Counted from the stretch's first letter, positions 1-11,780 are shown. The stretch: DNA of 64,000 bases from Pelargonium cotyledonis (GCA_036897625.1 JAYMTA010000019.1:41575-105574); one strand, 5' to 3'. Notes: a model not told the origin generated them from the sequence alone. Numbers and translations: made by a program.

Positions 1-1539
1 ACGTAGAGAATTGGGTACGTGTCGAAGCTCTTTTTCCTTATCCCATTATCAACTAATAGGTATCCCTTTAATTAGAAATTCCTCGTTAGGTGAGCAGTCA
101 AAAGCCCTCAAAATACTTAACCGAGTTCCCCCTTTTTCAGCCAAGGGCCAAGTCTAAACGCTTTTAGAGCATAAATTTATTGATAAATCCTCCGTTTAGG
201 ATTCTTTTTTTGAACGGCGTTAGTAGTATACCTATTGTACTTTGTTAAGGGCCTTAGCACTTCTACGATTTTATCTTTTACCTTTTACCGAAGATTCACT
301 CTGAAATACCAGATTGTAAGTAATAAGTTAACGGAATTACGTTGATTACTCGTTTTTGTCCAGCAAAGACTTCCTTTGTAAAACTATTACTTATAAATTT
401 TCTTTTCAACGGATTACTCTGGCTTAGTAGATAAAACTACCAGACTTGATTCAACAAAAGGTTAAGGTGTTCTTATGTACTATCTATTCGTAAGTAACTT
501 AGTGCAACGAGTTTGACATTTTGATAAGTAATTCGCAATAAAAACATCGTCGGGGATTTTGTTTAACCCTGGATAGTGAAACCGAGGATCTGGCTAATTC
601 TGCGTTTCCATTCAATAATACCAAGATTTCCCTTTCATTTTTGATTCAATTTGGATAGCACATATTCAGCACAAAATAAAGATTCCGGGGAAGTACTTAC
701 TTCTAAGTTTTTACCATACTCTATTATCAAGATACTTGAGAATCACAGCTACCTCCTTGTATACCCCAGCCTGCATATTAAAACCTTACATTCTTATACA
801 AGAGCCCCTTTATAGTGCATTACTCTAAATACAAATTTTTGTGAAAGTCCTATATTAAGGGTCGGTATAGTTTCCTTTTCAAAGTATGAGACTTTTAGAT
901 TCTACTCATCATAAAAAACTTCATTCTAATTTTAAAATATAAATAGTTCCTACAAAACTATCCCTTTAGGCTTTTTTGTCGGAATGCCCTCTTTCAAACT
1001 TATAGTTCAGGGATCCACAAGGATGCAGTACTCTTCTTACAATAAATGATTGAGGCTCGGCAAAAAACATAAGTATCCTTTATGTGGAAGCAGTTTCAGA
1101 TTATAAGCTGTATGCAGTTCTCGGAAATCTTACGGAATGAGAACCTTTAGTAAAGGGTTTACCAGGGACCTATCACGTATTATGTTCTGATAGGGATTGA
1201 AGAGAGGACTCCTTGCGAGAAGCTTAATGACTTAGAAGAGAATCGAGTTTGACTTTATTTGAAGTAGGGTATTCGACGCTATCCTGTATTATATAAGTAG
1301 ATTTTTACTTGATATTCACAAAAGAGTTAATCCAATGTTTTCTAGTAACTTTCTTAGGTTAGGGTTGTATTGAGTTATATCTTGTGTACCTATCGTAACC
1401 CTTCGTACACATCTAATTCAGGATCCTGCGGTATCTCAAAACAAAAGGAGTTGGGCGACCGACTATAGAACTAGCAATATATGCAAAGACCTTGATCAAG
1501 AATTGCGATTTAAAAAGTAAGACCTATAAGTTAAAGGTA
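1..1539. other. AT-rich spacer, no gene seen
   Basis: No open frame of useful length, no RNA gene and no clear repeat could be recognised. The sequence is AT-rich and broken by short G/C-rich words of the type agga..tcct, for example near 1013 and 1205. These also occur throughout the rest of the window. Confidence 0.6.
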
Positions 1540-2225
1540 TCTTATTGTAGCTTATACTTCTTTATATAGTAGTAGTTCTCTTCTTAAGGTAGATAGTATA
1601 GTATTTAGAGTCTTATAGTAGTAGAGATAGGAGATCATAGGGCGTTATAGATAATAGGTCAGATTAGTTCCTAATAGAGTCTTGGAGTTCTTTATAGAGG
1701 TTTCTAGTAAGGCCTTAGTAGAGGTAGTTCCCTCCCCATATATAGTCTAGTTGTTTTTAATTGTATTAGTTGTATTAGGAGTTATAATACTGACCTTATT
1801 AGGAGTTATAGTCTTCCTACTTCTTATTATTAGGCTTTACTAATTATAGTAAGAGATTCTTAGGCTAGCTTTAGCTAGGATATAGGAGTTATAGGAGTTC
1901 CTTTATATATTAGGACAACCAGTTTTATATGCCCTTACAAAGTAAGCCTCTTATTTGTTACCTGTTGTTACCTGCTTTCTGTATCCCTGTCTTAGTCTTA
2001 GCTGTCTTATGAGCCCTTGTCTTATAGGTCTTGATAGCTGTACTTGTCTTATGGGTCTTATTGTAGCCTGTACTCTTACTAATAGGATTTGATCTTGTTA
2101 GGATTGTTAGGAGTTATAGTACTACTCTTCTTAAGGATAATACCTCTTATTAGTAATAAGGTATATAGGAGTTTGTATTATAGTCTTGGTTATTGTATTA
2201 GTCTTATAGGCTAGCTTTAGCTAGT
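1540..2225. repeat. TAG/CTA-rich degenerate repeat cluster (family A)
   Basis: This is low-complexity DNA dominated by the words tag, ctt and ttat. Between about 1960 and 2090 a roughly 30-40 bp unit recurs with the core tagctgtacttgtcttat and variants such as tagtcttagctgtcttatg and tgtagcctgtactctta. The same words recur, often reverse-complemented, near 29.7, 30.3, 31.5, 34.8, 47.9 and 61 kb. An exact 18-bp word, taggctagctttagctag, occurs at 1861-1878 and 2207-2224. It looks like an old, diverged minisatellite. No coding function is visible. Confidence 0.55.
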
Positions 2226-2885
2226 ACATAGGCAAGATTTATCTTGGAGTAAGGGATTGAACAGTTATATAAAACAGAAAATGAAGTTTTGTCGGTATAC
2301 AAAATAGAAAGTTTCTTGTAAAACAGGTCCTTTATCCGGTGAAAGTACTGACTTATGTAGTCAAACACCCGATTTGAGACTTTCACATTTCTATAGTGGT
2401 CAAAACTCATTCCAAGGTTTCGCTTATAGAGAGCCCTTTCATTCTAAAAATGTTATGCCGGCTATACAGCAAAAAGCATAAACCCGAGTTTCTTAATAGA
2501 GCTCACTTCATTTTCGATCAATTTGAGTCCACTATATATGACAAATCAATAAACACCATTTTAGGAAGGGAAGACATTTCAAAAAAAGAGAAATTGAGTC
2601 TGACATAGATGGAAAATGAATAAAAAGTGTATGAAACTCCTAACCTTGCTTACTTATATATGCCCTTTTCAAGTCAGGTAAGAAAGTACTCATTTTGTTA
2701 AAAGTGAGGGAAGGCTCACAGGAAAGTTATGAAGTAAGAAGATAGGTCTCGCTCTAAAGAAAGGTATGAAAGGAACTAAGTCAATAAGCAGTGAGTGAGA
2801 TTACTGTATCTTACTCCGTTACTGTATTCCGGTTAAGGCGTTTTTAAGGGCAAGGAATTGACTGTAAATGAAGTCAAGTGAAAGT
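2226..2885. other. AT-rich spacer with family A-like fragment
   Basis: No gene is supported. The two short opposed ORFs here (2204-2410 on minus, 2396-2608 on plus) have no recognisable motif and are of chance length for such DNA. The stretch 2690-2790 contains a purine-rich word, ggtctcgctctaaagaaag, close to the family A core seen at 54.55 and 31.5 kb. Confidence 0.5.
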
Positions 2886-3000
2886 CAAAGAAGTTCTGTT
2901 TTTCCAGTTGTTGGTTATAGTGTAAGGTTAACTAAACGAAGACTATTAAGTACTACCGTACCTCCGTACCCTTTTTATCGGTCGGTAACAAGGACTTACC
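2886..3000 (+). repeat. Dispersed repeat family D, copy 1
   Basis: This copy shares an ordered series of words with 62945-63060 and 63540-63645: a T-rich tract with tttttcc and gttgt, then a tgtaaggt word, a tactac/actatt block, an accctnnc-type block and a cggt(c)ggta end. The similarity is divergent but collinear. It lies about 130 bp upstream of the LINE 5' boundary. It includes the exact 10-mer aactaaacga (2930-2939), found again at 26881 and 41931. No coding potential is seen. Confidence 0.45.
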
Positions 3001-3132
3001 CATTCTCCAACAAGAACTCCTAAACAATGACAAGGGAATTAGAACACTGGCTTGGAATGAGCTACACTTCCTCATCATACCTATAGCTATAGCTTTCTTA
3101 TTAGTCTGAGTAGCTATGTTTTGTAGTCCTAA

Positions 3133-4691
3133 CCTAAGAGTCGAAAGTCAAACCCGAGGGAGCCTCCGCGCCGTCAAGCGAGGCAAGACAGTCGTAACTA
3201 CCGGTCGTCCTCTCGTCGGACCCCATTGCAATCGCAACAGTCATCCAAAGCCTACACTCTCTATGTAGGCAATCTTCCTGCGTCTATTACAGCCGACTGG
3301 CTTGCTAAAATCTTCGATAAGCATGCTAGGGTTACTAACTATTTTATTCCACAGAGCCCTAATGGGTTTGGTCGAGTCTATGGTTTTGATTCCTTTGATT
3401 CCTTCGATGAGGCAGACAAAGTTCTTCATATAATTGATGGCACATCCCTGATGGACCATCGGTTGTTCGTAAAATGGGCGAAGTTCTCAAAGGACAGGCC
3501 AACGCAAGCTGATCGTCGGAATAGGAGAATGTCAGGGCTCAATCGGCAATCGGCCAAACCATCGGTTTCACATGTGAGCAATGCGCCCAGATCCCTCACT
3601 TCAAAACAGCCTTCTGTTCCAGTAAAGAAGGTTGTTCATCCAAGCTCCCTCGGCTTTACTACCAGGAATATCACGGACAAATTGAAATAGAGTGTTCTGG
3701 CAATAGCTCGCTCACCTTTCTCGGTTTCTTCCCTGTGCGAATTCCTTTTTGCTAATGAATCCATGAATATTATCATTCATTCGTTGTGTCATCAGGTGTT
3801 CGTTCTCTCTTTTTCAGAGGAATGTGTTCTTCAGACAATGAAAGACTCCGGTTGGACTTGGCTATCGAAATGGTTTGTTTCTTTTCATGACTAGAATCGG
3901 TATAAATTGAAGGGTGGTCAATTTTGTTGGTTATCGGTTGACGGTATACCTCTTCACGCTTGGCACCAAAATACCATTTGAAGCATTGTGAAGCAATTTG
4001 GTGAAATTATATACCTTCACCCGTCTTTCGAGTCTAGGTCGTCTTTGGATAAGGCTCAAGTTCTGATTTATTCAGACTCCCTTGCGAATGTCTCGGGCTC
4101 TGTGTCTTTGAAGGTAGGGTCTAAGTCTTTTCAGGTGGCCGTCTCGGAATGTTTTAACTCGGATCTTCTCCCTTCTGCTGGTCACACTCACAATTCAACC
4201 ACTGGTTTCTCCCCTCCCAACTCTCCCTTTGGTGATAACTTAGATGCTTTTGATCAACATGATTCCCATGGGCAGTCAAAACAAGCTTCTCATAGCCCAA
4301 ACCCTGACCTGCATGAGCGACCTAATGATCGTACCTCTACCACCCCAGCTCCCTACGTTTCTGTTCAGCACTGTAACCCTAAGCTCTCTGGCCTTTTCGC
4401 TCTTCCTTGCCCCCTCTGGTCATTCCCCAATGCCGCTCTTCCCTATATAAACCACCGGCGACCCTACGTGCTCCAAAGTGAGTGCTACTCCCAGCTCGCG
4501 CACTATCTTCAGGACCTCCCAAGTCGGTTTCCCCTTCTATCATTGATCGAACACGTGAGATCCATTCTCCAACACATCATGCCTCGGCCATGCTAGATGT
4601 CTGTAAGAGTTTGGGGGCATCTTTTGAGGAATCTGATTCGGAAGTAGTTGATCAACTCCGTGCTTTGGAGGTTGCTTCCGTCCGGCATTAA
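3133..4691 (+). pseudogene. LINE ORF1 pseudogene (RRM-containing nucleic-acid-binding protein)
   Basis: In active elements ORF1 binds the element RNA to form the ribonucleoprotein. Here the frame is open from 3133. No ATG precedes the RRM; the first visible initiator-like codon is TTG at 3226, so the start is uncertain or lost. From 3226, residues about 10-82 form an RRM: RNP2-like LYVGNL near residue 12 and an RNP1-like region around GRVYGFDSF. A basic stretch (RRNRR) follows near residue 97. In the same frame a second region, with VDGIPLHAWH and then FGEIIYLHPSFESR (about 3930-4130), resembles the DUF4283-like part of plant LINE ORF1 proteins. In-frame stops are TAG 3688, TAG 3892 and TGA 3979. 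A frameshift near 4540 moves the C-terminus to the frame that ends at TAA 4689-4691. No CCHC knuckle was seen. The call is sure for ORF1 as a whole and moderate for the DUF4283 assignment. Confidence 0.85.
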
Positions 4692-4718
4692 TCCTCCTTC
4701 TTTGTGCTAACCGTCTCT

Positions 4719-7700
4719 ATGAGTATGAGTCTACTCTCTTGGAATATTCAGGGAGCGGCGGCACAGCACAAGCGAGATCGAATTCGATCTCTCATTCGAA
4801 TGTCTAAATGTAGCATTGTGTTCATTCAGGAGAGTAAGTTACAGGAACTGTCAGTTTTCTCTGCGAAAAGGTTTTAGTCTTCTACTTCCATGCAATTCCG
4901 GTTCTCCCCTTCAGCAGGTCGGTCGGGGGGTTTGATCTCACTTTGGGATTCCAACTCTTTCTCTCTAGAATCATCAGCTATTGATCCGAATTTTATTTCT
5001 CTCATTGGTTATTAGAGTTTGTTTGAGTGCAAGTGCATTCTTATAAACGTGTATGCTCCTATTCCGGAAGCGGACAAAATTGCATTGTGGGGGCGTATTT
5101 TATTGGTCGTAATTGAGGCAAAATACTTCAACTCGATACGAGTTGAGACTGAGCGTAACATTGGTCGTGCATCCATCCCTGCCATGAATGCTTTTAATAA
5201 TTTTATCTCGGATTGCGGGATTCGTGATTTGTCTCTAATTGGACGGTCTTTCACTTGGTACGGCCTGAATTCTTGTGCAAGCCGCATCTATAGAATTCTC
5301 ATTTCTTCATATTGGTCGTATCCTATTAGTAATCTCTCTCTCCCCGGTCTCCACCATGGTTGCTCCGATCACTGTCCATTATTATTTTTCATGGAATCGG
5401 TTGACTAGGGTCCCTGGCCTTTTAAATTTGTCAATTGTTCGATCCAGCATAAGTCTTTTTATGCTACTGTGGAAGAGGCTTGGAATTCTCTTGTTATTGT
5501 TGGGCAACCTAGCTTTAGATTTTGGTCTAAGCTACATCATGTGAAACAGGTTCTTAAGAGTTGGAAAATAAATTCCTTTGGGAATTTAAGTCAAGCTGTG
5601 AAGGAATTGGAGCCGCAAATCGACGAATTAGATAAGGAAATCGACTTGGGTAAAATCAGTGCTGAGGGCTTGGTTCACCGCGCGTCACTAGTGTCGGATC
5701 TACATATTAAATCGGGGGCACTAGCTTCTCTTTGGAAGCAAAAATCGAGACCCAAATGGTTAACAGAGGGAGATCAAAATACGAGTTACTTTCACAGAAT
5801 TGCTTCCTTTCGGCAAGCTCAAAACCGGATTTGTGGTATTAATCAAGGTGAATTGTGGGTCTCGATTCCGGACACTGTTAAATTGCTTGCATGCTCATTT
5901 TTTCGCGACAGGCTCTTTTCGAACTCGCCGTCTCGTACAAGCCTTCTGCGGCTTAATTTCAAGAAGCTCACGGACTCTGCTAAGTCTGAGTTGGAGCGGC
6001 CAGTCACGCTAGACGAGATCCGGTCAGTTTTCTTCGGTTTTGATGGGTCACGGGCTCCAGGTCCAAATGGGTTTAGTCTCTTATTCTATCAGCATTGTTC
6101 GGATATAATTGCGCAGGACTTGCTCTCTTTAGTTCAATGCTTCTTGGACACCGGTTCTCTTGGTAAGGGTTTGAGTTTGGCTTTTCTCACTCTAATCCCG
6201 AAGGTGGATAATCCGGTGGGTTTTAACGAGTTTCGGCCTATTAGTCTTGTTACAGCTCCATACAAGGTTATCACTAAACTCCTTGCAAATAAACTAAAAC
6301 CATACATTGGGTCTCTTATTAGTGATGTACAGAGTGCCTTTATAAACGACCGTCAGATTCTAGATAGCGTTTTAATCACAAGAGAGGTGATTCATTCGGC
6401 TCGGATCAATTGGGTTCAGGCGGCTATTCTCAAGCTTGATTTTTAGCAAGCTTTCGATCGTCTCGAATGGTCTTTTATTGATTTTTGCTCGGAATCAATG
6501 GGTTTTGGAGCTCTTTTCTGGTTCAGGGTACGTGGGTGTCTGGAGTCTCATATTTCTGTCTTGATTAATGGTTCCCCTCGCCTAAATTCAAGAGCCCTAG
6601 GGGGGTTAAGCAAGGATGCCCCCTATCTCCTTATCTTTTTATCATTGTTGCGGAGGCGCTTCACTTATTGCTCGAGCACGTGGAAAGTAATGGCCGGATT
6701 GCAGGTATTTCTTTTGGTTCATTCTCAGTCTCTCACTTGTAGTTTACGGACGATACAGTACTGTTTCTTGATTTGTCAAATTCTGCGAACTCTGTGATTA
6801 ATGTAAAAGTTGTCCTTCATTTATTTCAATTGGCTTCCGGCTTGGCTATTAATTATAGTAAGTTGAGACTTTTTGGCTTAAACTTAATCCCGAACCGTGT
6901 TGCCTCTTTAGCCCGTGACCTTGGATGTGAAGTGGCAGAGTTGCCAATTACTTATCTTGGATTTAAATTGGGGGCAGATCCAAAATGCATTAGTACTTGG
7001 CAGGGTATCATTGACAAGTATCAAAAGCGGCTTGCACTTTGGAGGACTAAATATATTTCGTTGGGAGGACGAGTGACTTTGATTCGGGCGGCTCTTTCTT
7101 CCCTCCTTTGTTCTACATGTCCCTCTTTCGGGCTCCCAAAAAGGAGATTGATACGTTGGAATCTATTAAGCGTAGCTTTTTGTGGGCATCTTCGCCAGAT
7201 CATCGAGGTTTATGCAAGGTAAAGTGGTCTATTGTTGTTTCTAAAAAAGTTCATGGTGGACTCGGTATCCGACAATTGGGTTTGGCAAATACGAGCTTAA
7301 TGGCTAAATGGTGGTGGAAGTTTGCTTCTCAATCGGGTTCTCTTTGGAAAAATTTACTTTGTGCTAAGTATGGATGGTCCCCGTCTTCTTGGTCTCTTCA
7401 AGAGCTCGGCTCGAATCATCTCTCCCCAATAATAAGTGGTCTTATTGAGTTGCAAAATTTTCCTGGCTTCTTGGATATTGTGGGGAATTCAAGCATGAAA
7501 TGGGTATTGGGTGATGGGCAAACCATTTGTTTTTGGACGGACATTTGGTGCGCTGATTCCACTCTCCAATTCTGATTCTCTAGGCTGTTCGATTTGAGTA
7601 TTCTGCCATCTGCTTCAGTGGCATATGTCTTGGGGAGACTGTTTACGTCGCCGGCTTCTTTATTCCTCCACCGGTTGAGAGGATGGGAGGTTGGATTTTT

Positions 7701-8375
7701 AGAGGAGCTCAAAGATGTCGTGCCACCGCTTTGCCCACTATCCAGCGCCCCGACAAGCTGCTCTGGGCTCATGCTCGAACCAGTCTGTTCAGCTCGAGCC
7801 GGGCTTTCGACCTGCTGTATACGCAATCATCACTAGTTCATTTTGCGTGTTATAAGACCATTTGGAAGTTCGCCATTCCGCCAAAAATCCAGTGCTTCGC
7901 GTGGCTCGCTGCTCTTAATTGTATGCCATGTGCTTATTTCCTTTCTATTCGTGGTGTGCTACCAGCCGGCGCATCACAGGTATGCTCCCTTTGTGACTGC
8001 TCAATCAAAACTTGCACGCATTTACTGCTTGAATGTCCATGGGCTGTGCAAATTTGGTGGAGCATTTTTAGATGGTTGGGTGTTTCTTCTTTTTTACCTC
8101 ATAATGTGTCTTCATTGCTTGTTAATTGGTGCTCCATTTTCTCAGGCTCTAAGATTGAGAACAAAGTATGGGGTTCGGTACCCCTTATTACTCTTTGGCA
8201 TATTTGGTTAGCCCGGAATGGCATGGTATTTAATCATTCTTTTCCAAGCTTGGAGGGATTTTTACTTCGGATTAAGAGTTTATGTTATTCGCTTGTTTCA
8301 TGTTTTGACAAGTCCTTATGTAACTCCTTCTCGTTTGCTTTGTGGGTCTCCAATCCGAGAGCTTGTCTCGCTTGA
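4719..8375 (+). pseudogene. LINE ORF2 pseudogene (endonuclease / reverse transcriptase / zf-RVT)
   Basis: ORF2 normally nicks target DNA and primes reverse transcription there. The ATG at 4719 is followed by SWNIQG (4737) and QES (Glu codon 4830), then NVYAP (5046-5060) and SDH (5364-5372) of the APE endonuclease. The GDFN block is missing, with an in-frame deletion near 5100-5115. A Tyr (5289-5291) stands where RID-type enzymes have Asp. The RT region holds APGPNGF (about 6054), FRPISLV, QSAFI, LKLDF with its Asp at 6438 immediately before a stop, QAFD, and the catalytic box as FTDD (6743-6754). The thumb and linker run to about 7300. The zf-RVT-like C-terminus, with VCSLC and HLLLECPWAVQIW, lies at about 7860-8080. 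Stops are TAG 4875, 5013, 5406, 6444, 6740 and TGA 7573. Frameshifts lie near 6600 (six-G run), 7095-7108 and 7700-7730. The normal stop is at 8373-8375. Length is about 1,219 codons, within the usual plant range. Confidence 0.92.
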
Positions 8376-8427
8376 GGATGGAGATCGCAATTCTTTGTAC
8401 TTTTGTTTTATTACCTTCGGGTATTTA

Positions 8428-8458
8428 AATAAAAGATACCGCTCGCCTATAAAAAAAA
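8428..8458 (+). promoter_or_regulatory. LINE 3' end: polyadenylation signal and A-tail
   Basis: AATAAA at 8428-8433 lies 17 nt before a run of eight A (8451-8458), about 50-80 nt after the ORF2 stop. This is the expected 3' end of a LINE copied from a polyadenylated transcript. The AT-rich background resumes directly afterwards. Confidence 0.7.
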
Positions 8459-10984
8459 GATCTCAGAACAAAAATTTTGTACTTTCTAAGACTCTTATTT
8501 CGGAAGTTTAGCTGAGTCATAAATATATATAGTTTTCTACTCGTTAAAAATAGCTACTTAGCAAAGTACTTTAATTCCTATAGCCCAAGGGGCTTTTAAG
8601 TATAGGAGCATCCCGCTTAAAATGCATCCCTTAGGCAATTCCATTTCTTGTGAAAGGCTTTTGTTAATTTAAGATGGGATTCTCTCTTCTTCTTTTTTTT
8701 AGATTTTTGTCTTTATTTAAGACTTCGGTGAAATCAATCCTAATAACTTTAAGATTACCAAGTTTCAGATCAAATGGAACTCTTATCTTGGGTTGTCCTG
8801 TGGTTTATGCTTTCTAATTTTGGTACTTACTATTAAGTTTAAAATGCTAACTTGGTATTGTTTTAATACCGAAAAGCTTTAACAATAAACCCATCATTTG
8901 AACCGAGGGCAGTTATTATAAAAGAGAGGTAACTCATAACGGTCTCTTTAATGCTTGGTCTTTTATACTATCCCTCTTTAAAATAACAAATAGAATCTAT
9001 TCCATTTTTTCAAGCCAAAATCGGCTAGATTAAGTCTTAGTTAGTTCTCTATCTCTATATAGAAGAGTCCTTTCTGACTAATACATAGATAATAACTCGA
9101 GCTACCGAATAAAGAGATTATAATAACTTTCTTGGTTTATTCTTTAAGATATACTTGGGCTATTCTGCGTACTTATTCTTTTACAAGTAGCTAGTTGTAT
9201 ACCCCTAGATCTAGTCCAACTTACCCCGGTTACTGGAGATTCTTGTATATGGGTGTCCGATTCTGTATTAATAGATTTCCTTACTTTAGTTACTCTATAT
9301 GATAACAGTTGATACATTTATATCTAGAAAATAGACAATCCATAAGGCTTAATCCCGAAACAGCCATTTTATTTAGCAGGAACCCGCGTCATGTTACAGG
9401 CTTACAAAAAACCAATTGAGAAAGAGACTCAGATCACTAGCAGAGACAGATAAGAACTCAGGACTCTAATTTGACAACAAACTGGATACCCAGGTTTACT
9501 CGACTTTAACACCTTTACATGATGCTTTCCATGTTAAGTATAGAACCAACTCTTATTAGAACGTTCAGCACATAACCAGTAGGTTCAAAGCTATAAGTAC
9601 AAAATAATATATAGTATAGCTTGTCTTCTATCTACATTGCTTTTTTAAGGATTTTAGGATATTTATATTTCAGGCATATCCCTGCTATACTTTTTCTTTC
9701 CGAAATTCATTCATTAACAAGGGGTATGCGGTACACTTTTAGTAAGTAGGATACGCTACGCAGGAGACTTTCTAAGGCATCCGTCTCTCCTTTTTTCTCC
9801 TAAATTTACTATTTTGTTAAACCCCAGCAAATCCTATCATTCTAAAATCCTTGAGCTCTTTCATTTATTAACCTCCACTATCCAAGGATAGGTAAAAAGA
9901 GCTATACAAAACAAAGACTAGTAAGTGTCGTTTAGGCTTCAGCCGCTTTTCACTGACAGGGTAAAAACCCAACCTAGTAGAAGCTGGTAAAAATGAAACT
10001 ATCCTTACTGTATGTATAAGCGCTATAATAAAAAAAGAATTTGGTACAGGATACGATAACAAGAATCTTTTATATGATAGTATAAGACTTAATTCCTAAC
10101 TCACGTGTATTTCTATATCAGTAGGGACGCACCCTCTAGCTTGAGAATTTTCTTATGTTTCTAAATTTTGTGTCATTTACTTCATCAAATAGAAAGTGGA
10201 AAGCTACCTTTCTCATTAATAACCAACAACTTAGCTCGACTCTCACTCTCTTTTAATTCAGTTTTAGAATCAAGGTTGTTTTGAGTAAGGCATGATTAAC
10301 CCATTCTTAATAGCTGGTTTCTTAATTCTTGCTTTGTTTAGGTTTATATCGACGGTCCTTTTATGAGGGTTCATTCCCTTTGTTTCCCTTTATCAGCGGG
10401 TGGTATTTAGAGTTATTTGTCTCGTTTTTCTTTGAGTGCATAAGTCTCCGTGCTGTATACCTTTAAGCAAGAGCTCGTTTGGAACTTAGTCGACTCCCTT
10501 GTACCTGGATCCCGAGTCTTAGATATTAGATATTAGTATTCTTCCTATTATTTAAATTATCCTTTCTTATTGACGAGGAGTGAGTAAAGAGTTCAGTCTT
10601 TTGTCCATGGCTATGAGATATGTGGAACGAACCCCGGCTTTATACCAATAGTTGTGGAATCGGTTTCAAGTCAATTGTTAGTTTAGTCAAGTCATACATC
10701 GTTAAAGAAAGTTATTGGTGCCTTATGTTTTATCTTGAGCTCGTGTCTCTTTGTTGCCGGCGCGCCCTTGGTCAGTCTTTGCTCATTTGAAAGTTTCTAC
10801 AGAATTGGAAGGTGATTGTCTCCTATTCTAACAGCCAGTTTTCTTTGAATGAGTCAAGCTGGACTCTTAAGGTTTGGTGTATCACGTCATTTTAGCCGTA
10901 AATCTAGGTAGGACGAAGGTGAACAGTATTCTTATGATGGTTGGTGTGTTTTGTGAAAAGGGTCCTATTCTTGCCTTTCTTTTC
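8459..10984. other. AT-rich spacer, no gene seen
   Basis: No coding region, RNA gene or clear repeat is recognised. Short ORFs of 60-76 codons (for example 9868-10062 minus and 10874-11104 plus) lack motifs and match chance expectation. A G/C-only octamer, ggcgcgcc, lies at 10758-10765. Confidence 0.55.
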
Positions 10985-11599
10985 TTTGGACTTGAGTTTG
11001 AGTTACTTGTTTCAGAGCTATACCTGCTGCTAGGAGATTCTTTTTTCTCTGCATACCTATCTCATACCTGTAGCTTATTGTTTATTACTTATTATAAGTT
11101 ATAAAGTTAGTAAAGGAATAATAGAGACTTACTGTTGCTGTTAGGGTTCTTATAGTTACTTATTTATAGTATTACCTGTACTTATTTTTGTAGCTAGCTA
11201 TTTACACTAAAATATTGACTCATTGATCCTAGAAAGACTAACGTAATAAAGAGAATCTAAAGTCGATATGCTTCAAATACTCAAATGAGAAAAGATGCAA
11301 ATTCATGCGAATCCCTTGGCTAGCTTATTAAAAATTTAGGGTGCTTTACATAGGTCTATAGATAAGAATAAAAGAAACTCTTAACAAGGGTAAGATGTAA
11401 TATTACACTCTTTTATTCAATCGCTTAGATAAGGAAAACTTTTATCCGTTACTTTATCTATAAGTAAGTTACTGAATGAAATAGAGTCGAATAAGTTCTT
11501 TATTGTCTCCCTTTTTCAAGTTAAACCAGAAAAGGATTTCCCCGAGTTGCATGAGTTCTAATAAGCAGTTATAAGGGTTGTTCTAGTTTCCTTTAAGAT

Positions 11600-11780
11600 T
11601 TGTTACTCTTGTCTTCTGGAGCTTATCGTTAGCGAGTGTAGTGCTTAAAGAGGTTTAGATAGTCTCTCTATTTCCCGACTGTAGCTTTATCGGAGGAGGG
11701 TTAACTCTATCTATAGTTACTTGAATACGCATACATACACTAGAATACCAGCTTCAACATCTAATTCCTAGCCTGACCCG
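11600..11780 (+). repeat. Family B repeat, copy 1
   Basis: Ordered similarity to copy 2: a tactcttgtcttctg word, then gagtgtagtgcttaaag, a tagatagt block, cccgactg (about 11674) and a ggagg..gttaactctat block. These appear in the same order and at similar spacing in copies 2 to 4. Confidence 0.65.

Larger units (their letters stand above)
3133..8458 (+). mobile_element. Near full-length, inactivated plant LINE (L1-type non-LTR retrotransposon)
   Basis: This is a complete LINE layout in the right order: ORF1 (RRM plus a second conserved region), a 27-nt gap, ORF2 (APE endonuclease, reverse transcriptase, C-terminal zf-RVT domain), a short 3' UTR with AATAAA (8428-8433) and an eight-A tail (8451-8458). 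The span of 5.3 kb is normal for plant L1 elements. Base composition rises sharply at about 3150 and falls back after the A-tail, so the element is compositionally foreign to its surroundings. Nine in-frame stops, four frameshifts and an endonuclease deletion make it non-autonomous. A weak candidate target-site duplication is ttttgta (3119-3125 and 8475-8481). The 5' boundary is approximate: it is placed just after the last in-frame stop upstream of ORF1. Identification as a LINE is firm; the exact ends are not. Confidence 0.93.

Noticed and set aside
3241-3459. Minus-strand ORF within the LINE
   Set aside because: It is a shadow of the ORF1 RRM frame.
7416-7826. 136-codon minus-strand ORF within the LINE
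   Set aside because: It is a shadow of ORF2; the plus-strand frames carry the recognisable reverse-transcriptase C-terminal sequence.
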